64,000 nucleotides of DNA from Amorphochlora amoebiformis (lineage: Eukaryota; Cercozoa; Chlorarachniophyceae), in assembly GCA_054601695.1 (NCBI GenBank), contig BAAHQB010000104.1:372001-436000 (forward strand), in the 5' to 3' direction. Position numbers and translations under genes: made by a program. Shown here piece after piece: positions 42,653 through 57,267 of this stretch. The notes beneath the pieces were generated by a model. That model saw only the letters and a program-made list of their open reading frames with translations, was not told where the DNA came from and searched no databases. Numbering within the stretch: position 1 is the stretch's first letter; each line of letters starts with the position of its first letter.

Positions 42653-43512
42653 TCTAGGAAGTAGTGAGTAGTTCCTGCCATGGATAATTCAATTTTCAAT
42701 TGTAATGAGAATTTAGACATAGTAATATCTTGGAGCCTACTACATTTGTACATGTCCATGATCTGGGACTGGTCGAGATCACGTAACCTAGGTAACATGT
42801 ATGCCATGTGTATATCCAATATATATTGGCTTACCAACTTCAAATACGAACTTGAAGTAGTTGCTTATAAATCTACACGTCGGACATACATGTACGTATA
42901 CATCCGTACGCATCTCTAGTATCAAGTGTATCATGCAGTTTACACGTAGCTAATACGCATGCGCATGCTGCAATGTCATCCATAAATCTTAGTGCTGGAG
43001 TCAAGATGCGTGTACACGTACGTACGTACGTACGTACGTACGTACGTACGTACGTATAAAATACATGAACGTAGTACTAAAAATTCTTATGACTAGCTAC
43101 TATCAAGCTATCATCACATCATGCGTGAGCACTAGAACAGCTACTCTAGCTACTGCATGTGCTGGTGCTGGGGCTAGCTCGAATATCAACAAAATTTCAT
43201 ACTGCTGCGTAACATTAAACAGTGGGTTTATCCCGATGAGTGATTTCATGATCATACATGATCATCAATCATACCAGGCAGGCTAATTACTTGTACCCGA
43301 GTACTATATTAATAGTGAACAATATAGTACTAGTTAGGAATCATTATATATACTCTAGATACTGGATATAAGGTCAGAAGTTATCCTACCAGTAGTTGAC
43401 AATTTATGGAAACTTGTAAATTTTGGTATCACTGTTAATGAACTAGGAAGGTTAACAATTCTTGGGATTTCGAATTTCGAGCTCGTTAATGTAATCAAGA
43501 GGGTGGAGCTAT
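42653..43512. other. Convergent spacer between the 3' ends of genes D and E, CTAG-rich
   Basis: This lies between the TAA of gene D and the TAG of gene E. No convincing exon was found. It is of ordinary complexity, has repeated CTAG palindromes like the B/C spacer, and includes the (ACGT)n tract at 43015-43057. Short open frames here have no recognisable product. Confidence 0.5.
43015..43057. repeat. (ACGT)n tetranucleotide run
   Basis: About ten perfect CGTA units, fully self-complementary, in the spacer between genes D and E. It is the only non-TA perfect microsatellite of this length in the window. Confidence 0.92.
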
Positions 43513-44421
43513 CTATGGCTTTGTGGCGACCCTTGTCTGCTGAGCTTGGTTCGAGCGAAGCCGAGCCTGATGATTTTGAAATTAGATTACAGCTTAAGGG
43601 GACGTTAAAACCTACCAGCTCAGGAGGACAGGACCAAGTTGTTACGTTTGTAATTCTGTTGTGAAAATAAGGAATTCCCTGACACGATAATTATAATATT
43701 AGTTGCGACCAAGTTTCCATATAGTTCTGTTTACCTCAGGAGTAAGATGCTGAGACCAGACTGCTACACCATCAAAGGCACTATTCCTTGTAGAGTTGTT
43801 GGGACGGGATCCCTGATGTGGTCCCAAGCATGCCGGTTTTTCCCACTGGGACATCTGCGTCCGCGTGTTGAAATAGTACTGGAATATAAATTATTTTAAT
43901 ATGCAACACGGGCAGAATTAAACCTGCTTTACCTCTCTGCCCTTATGATTATGAATAGTCCATTCTGAAGGATCTCCCTTTAATGCCTTCTGGTCTCTGC
44001 TCGCTGAAGAGCCTGATGTGGTAGTCTTGCGATCATCTCCATTTGTTCTTTTTGGCTTCGGTGGGCTGCTAGTTGTCTGACTTATTCGGAGTGTGTTTGA
44101 AGAAGTTTTGTGGACACTGTTCTTATTTACCGCGGTTTCAAATACACAGTTCTCACAAGTCGATATGCGCTGCAAGTAGTCCCTAGGTAGCCATCCTAAA
44201 GGTGAAAAAAATTACTTGAATAGACGCTCTAATCATAAACATGGAAAATCACCTTGCTCTTTGTTTGCATTCGTTGCTAAACACCAGCCCTGCTCGTTGA
44301 TTTTGGATACCAAAACGATATCATGCTTTAAGGCATGTAATGTCCGACCAGACTGAAAAGAACAAACACACATACAAAAAATATATAAAAGTTAACGTAT
44401 AAACCTATATATTACATATAC

Positions 44422-44456
<35 letters not shown>

Positions 44457-44492
44457 CATACATATATATATATATATATAATATATATAATG

Positions 44493-44563
<71 letters not shown>

Positions 44564-44591
44564 ACATACACATATCTATATATAAATGTAT

Positions 44592-44623
<32 letters not shown>

Positions 44624-44961
44624 CGCAGTCACATATATAGCCGAGGCCCCAGACGATAACTTTAATATGTTAGCACAACTATAAAGGATAGTATATATAT
44701 GTACATATGTATAGATATTATGCATAAGTATAAATTATAAATCCAAACACACATTCACATGTGCAGATGTAAACATATACATATATGTATGTATATATAT
44801 ATTTAAATATATATATTTATTTTTATATATATATATGTAGATGTATAAATAAATAGTTTATAATAATTATAAATCCAAACACACATTCACATATGCAGAT
44901 GTAAATATATATATATATATATATATGTATACATATATATGTAGATGTATAAATAAATAGT

Positions 44962-45002
<41 letters not shown>

Positions 45003-45089
45003 CATCCATGTATATATATATATATATATGTATATATATACTACACAAGTATAATATATGTATGCTACATATACATACATACATATATA

Positions 45090-45121
<32 letters not shown>

Positions 45122-45458
45122 ATATTATTATGTTTTTGTGTGTATATGATAGTGTTCATACGCCCAATTCCAGAGTTTGGCTGTCTAGAGAGTCCGCGAG
45201 TAAGTTAGACCTTTGTAAACTATACACCCCACATATTCACTGTCAAGACACTCCACACATTGACTGTCAAGACATCCCATGTCTTGACTGCAAGACGTCT
45301 TGACTGTCAAGACCCATACGCCAAATGCCAGAGTTCGGCTGTCTAGAGAGTCCGTAAGTTAGACCTTTGTAAACTATAGACCCCACATATTCACTGTCAA
45401 GACACCCCACACATTGACTAGAGCGACGATATAAATAGTATGAGAGCACACCGCTCAG

Positions 45459-45492
<34 letters not shown>

Positions 45493-45528
45493 TATAGTAT
45501 ATATATATGAACATTTAGTATATATAAA

Positions 45529-45569
<41 letters not shown>

Positions 45570-46195
45570 TACTTGGCCAGCTGGTAATACCTGTTCAATA
45601 TTCCAAACATGTAACATATATACACACAACATATATATATATATATATATATATAAACATATATTATGTTGCAAGAATAAGAGACACAAGTTTCAAAAGA
45701 GCGGGTGATATGCTTACGTTATCCTTGTACTCCAGCTTCAACATCGCCTCGAACGGAGGACTGCCAAGAGATTTTTCACGCTCGATTTGCTCCAATAACT
45801 GTAGTTTGGGATCAGAACGATGGAAGCGAGAGTGAGAGCTTAGGTTACCCGTTTTCCCGAAGATGCTTTGAAGGTCCGATCATTGTAGTCGTACGCGAAA
45901 ACCCAGCCCACTCTGAGGAGGAAATGGTGAGAAAATGGTCTGAAATTCTATTTTAAAGGCTCTTACGCATTCTTGAGCTTTAAATAGACATTCCCATCAC
46001 GTGATCTTCGAATTTCAGTCGTCTCAAAAGCCTATGAATCATCAGGTATAGATAGTGTAACGAACTCATAAGATGTAAACATATGAAAGAATAAATGCAT
46101 AGACATACTGATACATTCTATTGTATATGTATATGTGTATGTATATATGTATGTGTGTATGTGTGTATATGCATACACATATCTATATATAAATG

Positions 46196-46226
<31 letters not shown>

Positions 46227-46580
46227 CGCAGTCACATATATAGCCGAGGCCCCAGACGATAACTTTAATATGTTAGCACAACTATAAAGGATAGTATATA
46301 TATGTACATATGTATAGATATTATGCATAAGTGTAAATTATAAATCCAAACACACATTCACATGTGCAGATGTAAACATATACATATATGTATGTATATA
46401 TATATTTAAATATATATATTTATTTTTATATATATATATGTAGATGTATAAATAAATAGTTTATAATAATTATAAATCCAAACACACATTCACATATGCA
46501 GATGTAAATATATATATATATATATATGTATACATATATATGTAGATGTATAAATAAATAGTTTATAATACATACACATA

Positions 46581-46613
<33 letters not shown>

Positions 46614-47518
46614 GTATACACATATATATACACACATACATATGTATATAAAATACGTATATTCTAAGGAAAAATTCCCAAACTCCAATCTCATGCAAAA
46701 TCATACGCGGTATGTATGGCGGGAAGAGCTGCCGAATGTACCTGCCCTTTCTTGACAACATCTTTTACCCTAGGTGAGTTGACTTTTGGGAAGGCGCGGG
46801 CACAAATACTGTTCCAACTAATGAACAAAGGTATCATGGCTGGGAGGGTGAATTGGGGTTGGGATGCGGGTGAAAGGGCTTGAATAAGACTAAACAGGGT
46901 TATTAAGATGTGGACCGTATGTGGGTGGAAATATAAATATGTTTTTTCCATCGAGATTACGTTTCGCTCGGATTAAAGTCAAACGCCCACCTGGCACTAT
47001 CCGCCACCCGGAACATAAGCTTAGCTGTGGATATTATTTCGAGACCAAAATTTTCGCCCAGGAGAGACTCAGCACTCTTCGCAGGCGGCTGATACCGCGC
47101 CATCTTACCGTCAACATCCTGGTTAATTGAAAATTACACAATCCAACACATTCGGTGATGGAGTATCACCTGTGATGAAGATGACGACAGGGTGGCCATT
47201 GTGCTCAACGTGTCGGAGAAGCCTCTTGACAGAGACCCGGAAATCATACGAGGGTTGGAATAGACTCTCGGAGTATTGAAACGATCTAAGGCTGGAGGCC
47301 CACGCGCGTGAATCTGAAATGAGTCAAACTAACCAATCAGAGTTTGGTAAGCATACGTCACACGCCCAATCACATATGTACACAATATGCAACACAATAT
47401 GCAACACAATATATGCGCTAATTTTTCCCTTATGGATATATACTTGAATTATTTATTTACATATACGTGTATATATATATATATATATAAATAGATATAT
47501 ATATTTATTTATTTATAT

Positions 47519-47556
<38 letters not shown>

Positions 47557-47646
47557 TAATATGTATATTGTGTTTATTTGTATGTTACATGTCTGTATAT
47601 ATTTTGGACATTAAAAAATTATGAATGTGCAGATGCCATTCTGTAT

Positions 47647-47689
<43 letters not shown>

Positions 47690-47843
47690 TAAGTATGAAC
47701 AAAGGTTGTACATAACATATATATATATATATATATGTAATATGAAAAACAGTGTTGCCAATTACAACAGATGTAGACTAAACATATGAAAAAATGTATA
47801 TATACATTTTATATATTATGTAAATATGAATTTATCACATTAT

Positions 47844-47886
<43 letters not shown>

Positions 47887-47983
47887 TATATGTACATATA
47901 TGTATTATTATAAAATATACTTTATTAGATTAAGATATAGAAACAACTATATATAGATATACCCTCTATTATTATTATTATAT

Positions 47984-48016
<33 letters not shown>

Positions 48017-48041
48017 CGTATGTATATCTATGTACACAACA

Positions 48042-48096
<55 letters not shown>

Positions 48097-48148
48097 GTAT
48101 ACATATATATATATATATATATATTTACATAAAAATGAACATTACATT

Positions 48149-48182
<34 letters not shown>

Positions 48183-48189
48183 ATATATA

Positions 48190-48232
<43 letters not shown>

Positions 48233-48346
48233 AATGAGAACATGTGAAAATGCGTTTTATTCTTCATAAATAAATTACAAATATACTACGTGTATTATAT
48301 ATATATATATATATTATGTATATATATTACATATACATATACATAC

Positions 48347-48405
<59 letters not shown>

Positions 48406-48488
48406 CAAATATATATATGTGTATATAATATGTATGTAGATATATGTATATTATGTGTATATATAATGTGTATATATTATACATATAT

Positions 48489-48531
<43 letters not shown>

Positions 48532-48542
48532 GTATGCATATG

Positions 48543-48593
<51 letters not shown>

Positions 48594-49802
48594 GTGTACA
48601 TGTATGTTTACATTATCTGAATACGTACCCCCATCGTCCTCAACATTTTTGAAGGTGCGCCCGAGATCTGGCTGGACTCTGGGGCAGGCTGATGATTTAT
48701 TCAGTCGAGTTTGAAGGAGGTATGTCGCTTATTGCCGTTGAAGCGGTTTGTGTGATGATGGTAAGTAACAAATGCGAAAGATTGTAGGTGGATGTTTACC
48801 CGTTTCTGCCCAGATCCGCCAGAATGTACAGGTGCTCCCCCTGGAACCACGACAGGACCTCCGAAGTTCCTGATGACCAAGATTTAACTTAACAACCCGT
48901 CAACACTACTGGCTACCTCACCTAAACATAGGGAAGATCGGTGGCAGCCTTCGGCCAGGCATGAAGTTCATACTGCATGAGAAAGATCTCAGGTATACGT
49001 GATATTCGTCAGACATCAGCTCTCACCGTCCAGGAAGATGCCTTCTCCCCCGACCTATGAATCTTTCGCCAAGGAAATTCCGCGCTGGATTGATAAAGGA
49101 TACCCCGCTTGCAGGCTGCGGGAAATATAATACCACCTCAGTGATCCAACCTTAGTTCCAATCAAATCATACCTTGGAGGGATTTTCTGACGATTTTGTG
49201 CTGCGTTGTTCCGTCGAGTCCAACGCGACAAAACCAGATCTTCTAGGTTGAACGACAGCGCGGGACTCAACACTGATTGAAGAATTTGCATTCAAGTCCA
49301 GATCCAACTCACGCTCTGGCTCGGGCTCAGCGTCTGGTTCCAGCTCCGGTTCTTGCTTCTTCTGCTTCAGCTTTGGCTCAGATTCCGGCTTAGGTTCCGG
49401 CTCCGGTTCCGGCTCCTGTGGCTCTGGCTCCTGCTCTGGCTCAGACTCCGGCTCAGGCTCTGGTTCGGGTTCTGGTTCGAAATTCCTTGCGGCATCCGCA
49501 TCTGTGTCCTCCGCAAGTCCGACCTCAGGTCGATTTGATGAGTCGAGAGGTGTTTCGTCCTTGTCGACGGTGTCGTCCAGCTGAGTTGACTCCCCGGACG
49601 CCTCAGCTTTAGCTACTCCCTTCCCGTCCTTGATCGAGACCCCGGATTCCAGAGCGGATTCGCTCTCAACTTGGGAAGCTTTCGAGTTCACTTCCTTCGG
49701 TTCACTCTTTCAGGAAAAAAACAAGTACTTTTTTAGTGTATTTTTGTTTTGTCACTGATATTTTTATGTCATAATCTAGACCTAATATGATATAAATACA
49801 CT

Positions 49803-49841
<39 letters not shown>

Positions 49842-49987
49842 GTCACATAAATATATATACATACATATATGTATATATATATATATATTCTTATATATAT
49901 ATATATATATATTATTTATATATAAATATTATATATATATATATATTATAATATATATATATGTATTATATAAAATGTATATCATAA

Positions 49988-50021
<34 letters not shown>

Positions 50022-50115
50022 GTATAATATGTTGTCAAAGACGTAATATTAAGTTCGTAAAGATGTATAAATGCATGCACATATTTATAATGCACAAACA
50101 CACACATATATATAT

Positions 50116-50163
<48 letters not shown>

Positions 50164-50192
50164 ACATACATAAATATAAGTGTGTTTTCACC

Positions 50193-50238
<46 letters not shown>

Positions 50239-50261
50239 TGTATATATATATGTATATATAA

Positions 50262-50299
<38 letters not shown>

Positions 50300-50348
50300 G
50301 TTTACTTAGTATACATATATTTAAATATAGATATGTATCTATACATTT

Positions 50349-50395
<47 letters not shown>

Positions 50396-50537
50396 TATAT
50401 GAAAGTATCATACAGATGTATACGCATCGAATATTCTTACGTCATGTAATGATACAGTGTGCAGATATAATGTACAACGTAGATCATATATATGTAAATG
50501 TACAGATATAGACACACATTATATATATATGCAATAT

Positions 50538-50586
<49 letters not shown>

Positions 50587-50605
50587 CAATATATATATAT
50601 ATACA

Positions 50606-50644
<39 letters not shown>

Positions 50645-50809
50645 TGTGTGTGTATAGTATATAGAATATATATATATCTATATATATATATATATATATA
50701 TACGTAGTATATTTTTCAATACATATATATATATAATATATGTATATATAGGTATTGTATTGTATATGCATGTATTCATATATATATATATATGTGTATA
50801 TAATATACA

Positions 50810-50870
<61 letters not shown>

Positions 50871-50981
50871 GTATGTATATCTGCTACACATATACACATG
50901 TATATTATACAATACGTATATGTGTGTATATTATATACATATATATATATACATACATATATATATATATATGTATATATG

Positions 50982-51012
<31 letters not shown>

Positions 51013-51068
51013 ATATATATATATATATGTGTACTACATATCTGAATATATATAATATATACATGTAT

Positions 51069-51102
<34 letters not shown>

Positions 51103-51113
51103 AATATGTATAA

Positions 51114-51156
<43 letters not shown>

Positions 51157-53419
51157 TAGATAAATATGTCAATATCTCATATAATGTATATATATATATA
51201 TATGTGTAAATATATATATATATGTGTATATATGCATATATAATACATATATACATATATATATGTGTATATGTGCATATATAATACATATATACAACAC
51301 ATCAATGTACATATATTTCACACTATTTAGACATATAGCTCTCACATAATACCTGCATAAGTATATATTTATCTAATTAACACGCAAAAGCATATAGATA
51401 TTTTGTGGGTTGGATGACCTTCAACGAGGATGTGATGGATGAAGATTTCTCAGCCTTGTTTCTACCGAGTTTCTGTTGGGCATTCCCATGTTCTCTCTGG
51501 TTGTTTTGAGGTGCAACGTTGGACGTGATGCGAAGAGTAGGTCCTGGAACGTCGGCTGTTAAGTCGGTTACGGGTTGAATTAGACTTTGATGGTAATGAT
51601 AGGTTCACTGCTACCCAACAAAGGAATATCCCTCAGCCGTCCGTGAATTGCGGAGTCTACTCGAAAATCCATAGCAAAATGCTTTTGTTTCCCTTTTCTG
51701 CAATAAGTAACGTCAGGATTGTCCAAACTCAGTATTAATAAATATACTCGCTGTCAGCTGGGGTGTTGGGCGGCGGGTTTTGATTTGAATTCTTCAATGG
51801 AGTAGTTTTGGGTGTTAGCTCTGCGCTTTTGGAAACAGGTGACGGATGAGGAGCAGATAGAGTGTTTAAATGTTCCTATTGTAGTTGTGAATGAAGTTAG
51901 GAAATCGATTAAGATTACGTTTTGGGTTAGGACAAGGGTTTGGATGCGTTAGTTGGATGCATAGGAGGGTCCGGTCGTGACCCTAACCACTCCGAGAGCC
52001 CCACGCATATCGACTTCAGCGCCGCACAGTGACTTCGACCCCAGCCATGGTTGCATCGAGATTTCACTGGTGTGTAGCGGGATTTGGATGTCACCTTTTG
52101 GTCCTGTTCGTTATTGGCATGCGTATCTGCAGGCACAGTATTCTTCGTCTTCTTCTTCTCCCTCCCCCTCTTCTTTTTCTTCCTGCCGGCGAGAAACTTC
52201 CCAGAAGGATCATGTTCCTTCATCTCATCCCGGAGCGCTTTTGTGAGCCGCTTCACCTATCATTCAATAGTCAGGAATACTCACTGTACATTCGAATGAT
52301 CTACCAAGGTTGATTTTCTTCCGTTGGTTCCTAAACCCCTCTTCTTAAGTTGGAGACGTAGCTGCTTCATGCCCATCAGCTTGATCTCCTTTAAACTGAT
52401 GGGATCATCTCCCTTACAGTCGTCTGTCTTGCCGTCAAGAGAGTAAGCGATATCCTGGACAGACGGAAATCAGCTTATTTCGCCTTTCCATACCCTCGCT
52501 TGCAAATTACCCTGATTCGGACGTATTCTTCGCCAGACATGGTTGCCTTCTTACCATCTTCTTTCTGTAACACCTTCGGACGAATGGGTTTGTCTTCTTC
52601 ATAGAGAAGAACATCGAGAGTCACCCTGACCAAACATAGATTAGTTCGCATAAGTCACGTGCGGATGAAATTGGTACTTGTCAGTGTTGTTCAGGTTCCT
52701 GCTATACTCAATCTCCGAAATCCTGAAATACATCTGTCTCAGAACTTGAGATATATAAAATCTCGTGAGTAAAATGGAAACTTAGCACTTGGGAGGCCGC
52801 AGCCCTCCTTCTGGAAGTGTGTAGTATATCCCTGATACCTCCTGGTTCATATTCAAGACTTAAAATTATCAGTCGAGTAGTTTGACCAGGATCTCACCCG
52901 TTTAGATCGGCCCGAAGTCCCTCGCGTAACTTCGAACACCCAGAACACCTCTCCATCCTCGGATTCTGTGCCTGCATAGACGGCAAGGATATCTCCCTTT
53001 CTCACAGCAATAGACATGGGCCCAGGCTCAGACGCGTTGGCGAGCCGGATCACGAATATGCTTATCTCGCTACGGAGGCGATTCTGCAACCTGAAGTCAT
53101 ATTCACGAAGTCTTGGTGAACCTTTGCGATATAGTGCAAAAAAAATTGTTCGTTTTTTTTAAATCTACGTACTGTGGACAGTCTCTGCTCAAAAGAAGGC
53201 AAACGACGGGAGGCGGGGCGCCCGCCTGCAGCCGAAAAATTACTGTCTTCTCAGTGGGCTTCAAGCTCGAGGCTCTCCTAGGAAGTCCGAACTTGTTTTC
53301 TGTCTCCCAAATAATTGTTCGGCTGTGGTGGATTGGCCGGATTTGCTTTCGTCAAGCATCCAAACGATGATTTGCTCCGGACGGAGAACCTTCAAGAAAC
53401 CGGATGGTAAACTCATCAT
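43513..53419 (-). CDS. Gene E: large scaffold with SAP, Glu-Pro-rich, SH3-like and two WW segments
   Basis: Twenty-seven exons in phase, about 3,360 bases (1,119 aa), minus strand: 53293-53419, 53169-53225, 52898-53121, 52789-52841, 52678-52722, 52511-52625, 52305-52454, 52040-52256, 51748-51820, 51615-51697, 51419-51555, 49173-49706, 49027-49136, 48922-48972, 48800-48869, 48629-48688, 47170-47313, 46991-47118, 46742-46889, 45967-46031, 45849-45912, 45718-45798, 44253-44352, 43933-44195, 43735-43878, 43616-43678 and 43513-43566. In order: an unrecognised beta-rich N-terminus ([20 protein letters not shown]); a SAP-like helix pair ([20 protein letters not shown], then [12 protein letters not shown]) with a Lys-rich patch; a Glu-Pro run near residues 504-559; [19 protein letters not shown] (SH3b-like); an SH3-like stretch ([29 protein letters not shown]); and two WW domains ([11 protein letters not shown] + [23 protein letters not shown] + [15 protein letters not shown]). 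A nuclear RNA- or chromatin-linked adaptor is a guess. The region could be two genes; phase alone argues for one. Confidence 0.65.
44568..44968 (+). repeat. Segmental duplication of about 400 bases, copy 1
   Basis: Nearly identical to 46173-46569, with only TA-length and point differences visible. It contains CGCAGTCACATATATAGCCG and AGGCCCCAGACGATAACTTT. Within the unit, TATAAATCCAAACACACATT...AAATAAATAGTTTATAAT is itself repeated twice. It lies in an intron of gene E. Confidence 0.9.
45153..45425 (+). repeat. Tandem duplication with GTCAAGAC/GTCTTGAC palindromic core
   Basis: Two units of about 150 bases, each with GAGTT(T/C)GGCTGTCTAGAGAG and GTTAGACCTTTGTAAACTAT. Between them lies a cluster of GTCAAGAC and its complement GTCTTGAC that could fold back on itself. 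It lies in an intron of gene E. Confidence 0.85.
46173..46569 (+). repeat. Segmental duplication of about 400 bases, copy 2
   Basis: Direct copy of 44568-44968, 1.6 kb away, in an intron of the same gene (E). The near identity suggests a recent event. Confidence 0.9.
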
Positions 53420-53503
53420 TGTTTAACTACCCGGATCCATTCTCCCAAGTAGACTCTATCCCGAGCAAGAACGCTCAAGGGAAAATGGCAGATTAGTTTG
53501 GGC
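53420..53503. promoter_or_regulatory. Divergent promoter between genes E and F
   Basis: The spacer is 84 bases between the start codons of gene E (minus) and gene F (plus). It is free of TA repeats. An in-frame stop lies immediately upstream of the gene E ATG, which supports that start. I see no clear TATA box. Confidence 0.45.
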
Positions 53504-54367
53504 ATGGCGTGTCCATTTCAGCTGCCCTACGATTCTCAAGAAATGGCTGATATACCTTTGCTGAGAAGGAGCAAACCGCTTAACATATGCCCACTATTCA
53601 GGGAAATCATCAGGAGAACCAGGCAATTTCCGACGTGCGACGACGTCGATGGTCAGTCTTCAAATCACCTTTTCAATCGATTGGGTAACTGATTAAATCG
53701 ATTCTCCAGTCGAATTTGAAGAAACTGACAGACAATATCTTCACGACGTCTGGTGAGACCAGCGCAGCGCAAAATCCAATTCCGCGGTCAGTGTACATGT
53801 AGAGATAGAAGTAGCGATAGTGGGCAACGGGGAGGGAAGGTTGAAGTCTAGACCAGTGTCCCAGTACACATATCTCTCTCTCTCCCACCATACTCTCACC
53901 ATTACGCACAGATCTATTCGTTGGTACCTTGGGCTGACCAGGACACAGCCGAGTCTGCAAACAGCACGTGATCTATTGCCGGGCCGAAAAGTGGACAGGC
54001 GCAAGTACCTGGAGACAGCTCGCTCTGTGGAGATAGAGGAGGACAAGAAGACGAGCGATAAGGGGAGGCAAGGGAGTGAGTTAGTCAGCTTGATAGACAA
54101 GGATGTTGCTCGGTAGGGCATACAGCAGAATCTCGCAATTCCATGTTGCTGATGTGTATTATGCAGGACTTACCAAGATATTCAATACTTCAAGACCCCT
54201 CAAGTCAAAAGAATTTTGAAGCGTATCCTGGTACAGTGGAGGATTCGTGAGTGCAAGGTTGAGGAAAGAGTTGACTTTTGCATGTTCCCCAGCTTGTATG
54301 GGCACGTACATGTGGAGCTCTTGGATACAGGTACCAAACGTCAATTTCTTAGCAAATTTCCTTCCCG

Positions 54368-54407
<40 letters not shown>

Positions 54408-54424
54408 CACACACATATATATAT

Positions 54425-54478
<54 letters not shown>

Positions 54479-54522
54479 TATATTATATGTACAAGTGCTA
54501 CATAATATACACATATGTAATT

Positions 54523-54557
<35 letters not shown>

Positions 54558-55050
54558 TATATATACATATATATCCAAGCGATGCGAAAGACATATTATT
54601 TGAAGGCAGGGAATGAATGAGCTCCTAGCAGTTTGTTTGCTAGTCACCAAGACCGCCGCAGAGGAATGGTCATCCTCCATTACAGCAGAGACTAAGGAAA
54701 CGAAATCTAGAAGCCTCCTCCCAAAAGACCTATGCGATCCGTCCGCGTTGGCAATCGAAGCAGATACCTTTGCTCTCTTCAGGTAAGCTTCTTACTACCC
54801 AACCCGAATCCTCCCTGAGGTTTCCATTCTATTTTCCAGAAGACACAACCCTTCAATGCTAGATATCTTAAATCAAAATTATCACCTCCCTCATTTTCTT
54901 TGTCTGCTGCGCGTGTTGACATCAGGGGCCTGATGCAAAAGATGTCTCCGCTGTATCATTCTCACCCCAGGGATGGCACCCAAGCCTCGAAACCTGAGCC
55001 ATCTATGGTTAGTCAATACAGCGTTGTGTTATAAAGATATGTATACATAT

Positions 55051-55096
<46 letters not shown>

Positions 55097-55303
55097 GTAT
55101 ATATATATATATGTATTTGCATGTAATGTTTCTGTTTATACATATTTACACATTAGAATCATCTACATGTACCAAAGCTATGTTAATGCTCTCAGGGCAT
55201 TGGATCCGGCAGCTTACAAACTCCCTTAGATCGGTAAGAATTAAGTAGTTTACAAATTTCGTCATGTTCACATATACGTACGTATGGACAGATTAGAATA
55301 CAT

Positions 55304-55356
<53 letters not shown>

Positions 55357-55395
55357 GTATATGTATATATATGTATATATATAATAAATTTGCAC

Positions 55396-55431
<36 letters not shown>

Positions 55432-55654
55432 ATACATACATATATATATATGACATATAAATGCATAGATATAGAGAAGCCACGTATGTATACCTTGTGT
55501 ACAGACTAATATACCTTTTGAACAGTACTAATATACACATTTGTGTGAATAAATTTGTAATTTTGCATATACGATGTATCTATATATATATATGTGTATA
55601 TATGTATGTGTATGTACATACATATATATTATATATGTGTATATGTATATATAG

Positions 55655-55700
<46 letters not shown>

Positions 55701-55735
55701 TTGCATAGATGTAGGTATGTATGTACATTATTTAA

Positions 55736-55776
<41 letters not shown>

Positions 55777-55809
55777 ATCTGTACACGCATACATATATAC
55801 ATATATACA

Positions 55810-55877
<68 letters not shown>

Positions 55878-56319
55878 AATATATATATATATATTAATTA
55901 AATTAATATTTGTTCTATATACATAAAAGCATATGCACATACTCTATATTTATAAACATGCTATTTACATTTATCTTCATCCAAATAAGTATATCTAAAT
56001 AAATATATATATATACACATATATAAATACATACTCTTAATATACATATGCATACACGCGTCATAAAGGCGTGTCCACCGCGTCCACCATGTGATGCTCC
56101 GAAGGCTTGACCCCAAGCTCTACTTTGCTCTCCAGAAAATGCAAGTTCTCCCGCAGCTGTACGTTCTAATCCTAATCATCTCTCATTCCTCCATCTGCTT
56201 GCGTTCCCACTGTACATCTTTCTCTTCGTGTGTTATACAGGTATGTCTACATATTAAATGTATTAAGTACTAAAAATTGTTCACAGGGAATAGATTGTAT
56301 GTTTAGTATTTATATTTCA

Positions 56320-56352
<33 letters not shown>

Positions 56353-57133
56353 TATATGTGTATGTAAAATATACGTTTATGTAGTTTTCCTTCATCAGTA
56401 CACATGTATAAAAAGGAAATTAATGCTTTATTATATATATATATATATATAATATAGTATATATATAAATTTATACATATATATATATATATAATGTATA
56501 TATAATATAATATAATTACATATGTATGCTCATACTTGTTTACATCACATACATTTTATGTAATGTACACCTCCAGTTATATGCTACGATGGCTCCGCCT
56601 ACTATTCACGCGCGAGGCGCCATTGTCCCAGCTACTCATCCTTCTGGATGCCGTTCTCTCCTCTCCCAGCGGGTCACCATACGATCATAATAACACAACT
56701 TGAATTCTGCCCCAACCGTATCCACGTGGGCGTGCATACGCATATAGATATATTATGAGCTTGTGTGTATGTGTTGCAAGGTAAGAGATTATGCATATGT
56801 GTATTGGTAGGTTTGAGCTCCTAGATTTTATCTGCTTGGCACTCGTCGTGGCGATGCGTGATGAGGTGTTTTGTGCTTCTTTGTGTATGTTACGTTAAAT
56901 ATTGCTACGTTAAATAGTGCATATATAAATATATAGATATACACATAAATATGTATATATATATATATATATACATAATATATATATATATATATATATT
57001 ATATAATGTACATACGTACATAAATGGATGTATGTATGTTAATACACTCATGTGTTTATGTATATTACTATATGATGAGGTGTTGTTGCTTGTTTGTGCG
57101 TGTTTTTTAAATTTATACATATACATATGCATG

Positions 57134-57170
<37 letters not shown>

Positions 57171-57233
57171 TAAAAATATATACATGAATGATACATCTAT
57201 TTTATAGTATACATGTATATATACACATGAAAT

Positions 57234-57267
<34 letters not shown>

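Noticed and set aside
42680-43286. Short open frames in the D/E spacer
   Set aside because: No start context, no splice partners and no recognisable family. They are probably UTR or spacer.
46921-47130. Plus-strand open frame (with [18 protein letters not shown])
   Set aside because: It is antisense to a gene E exon (46991-47118) that fits in phase with its neighbours.
49353-49612. Plus-strand open frames rich in Leu/Arg or Ala/Gln opposite the Glu-Pro exon of gene E
   Set aside because: They are antisense shadows of the repetitive EP-coding exon, which itself fits the phase chain of gene E.
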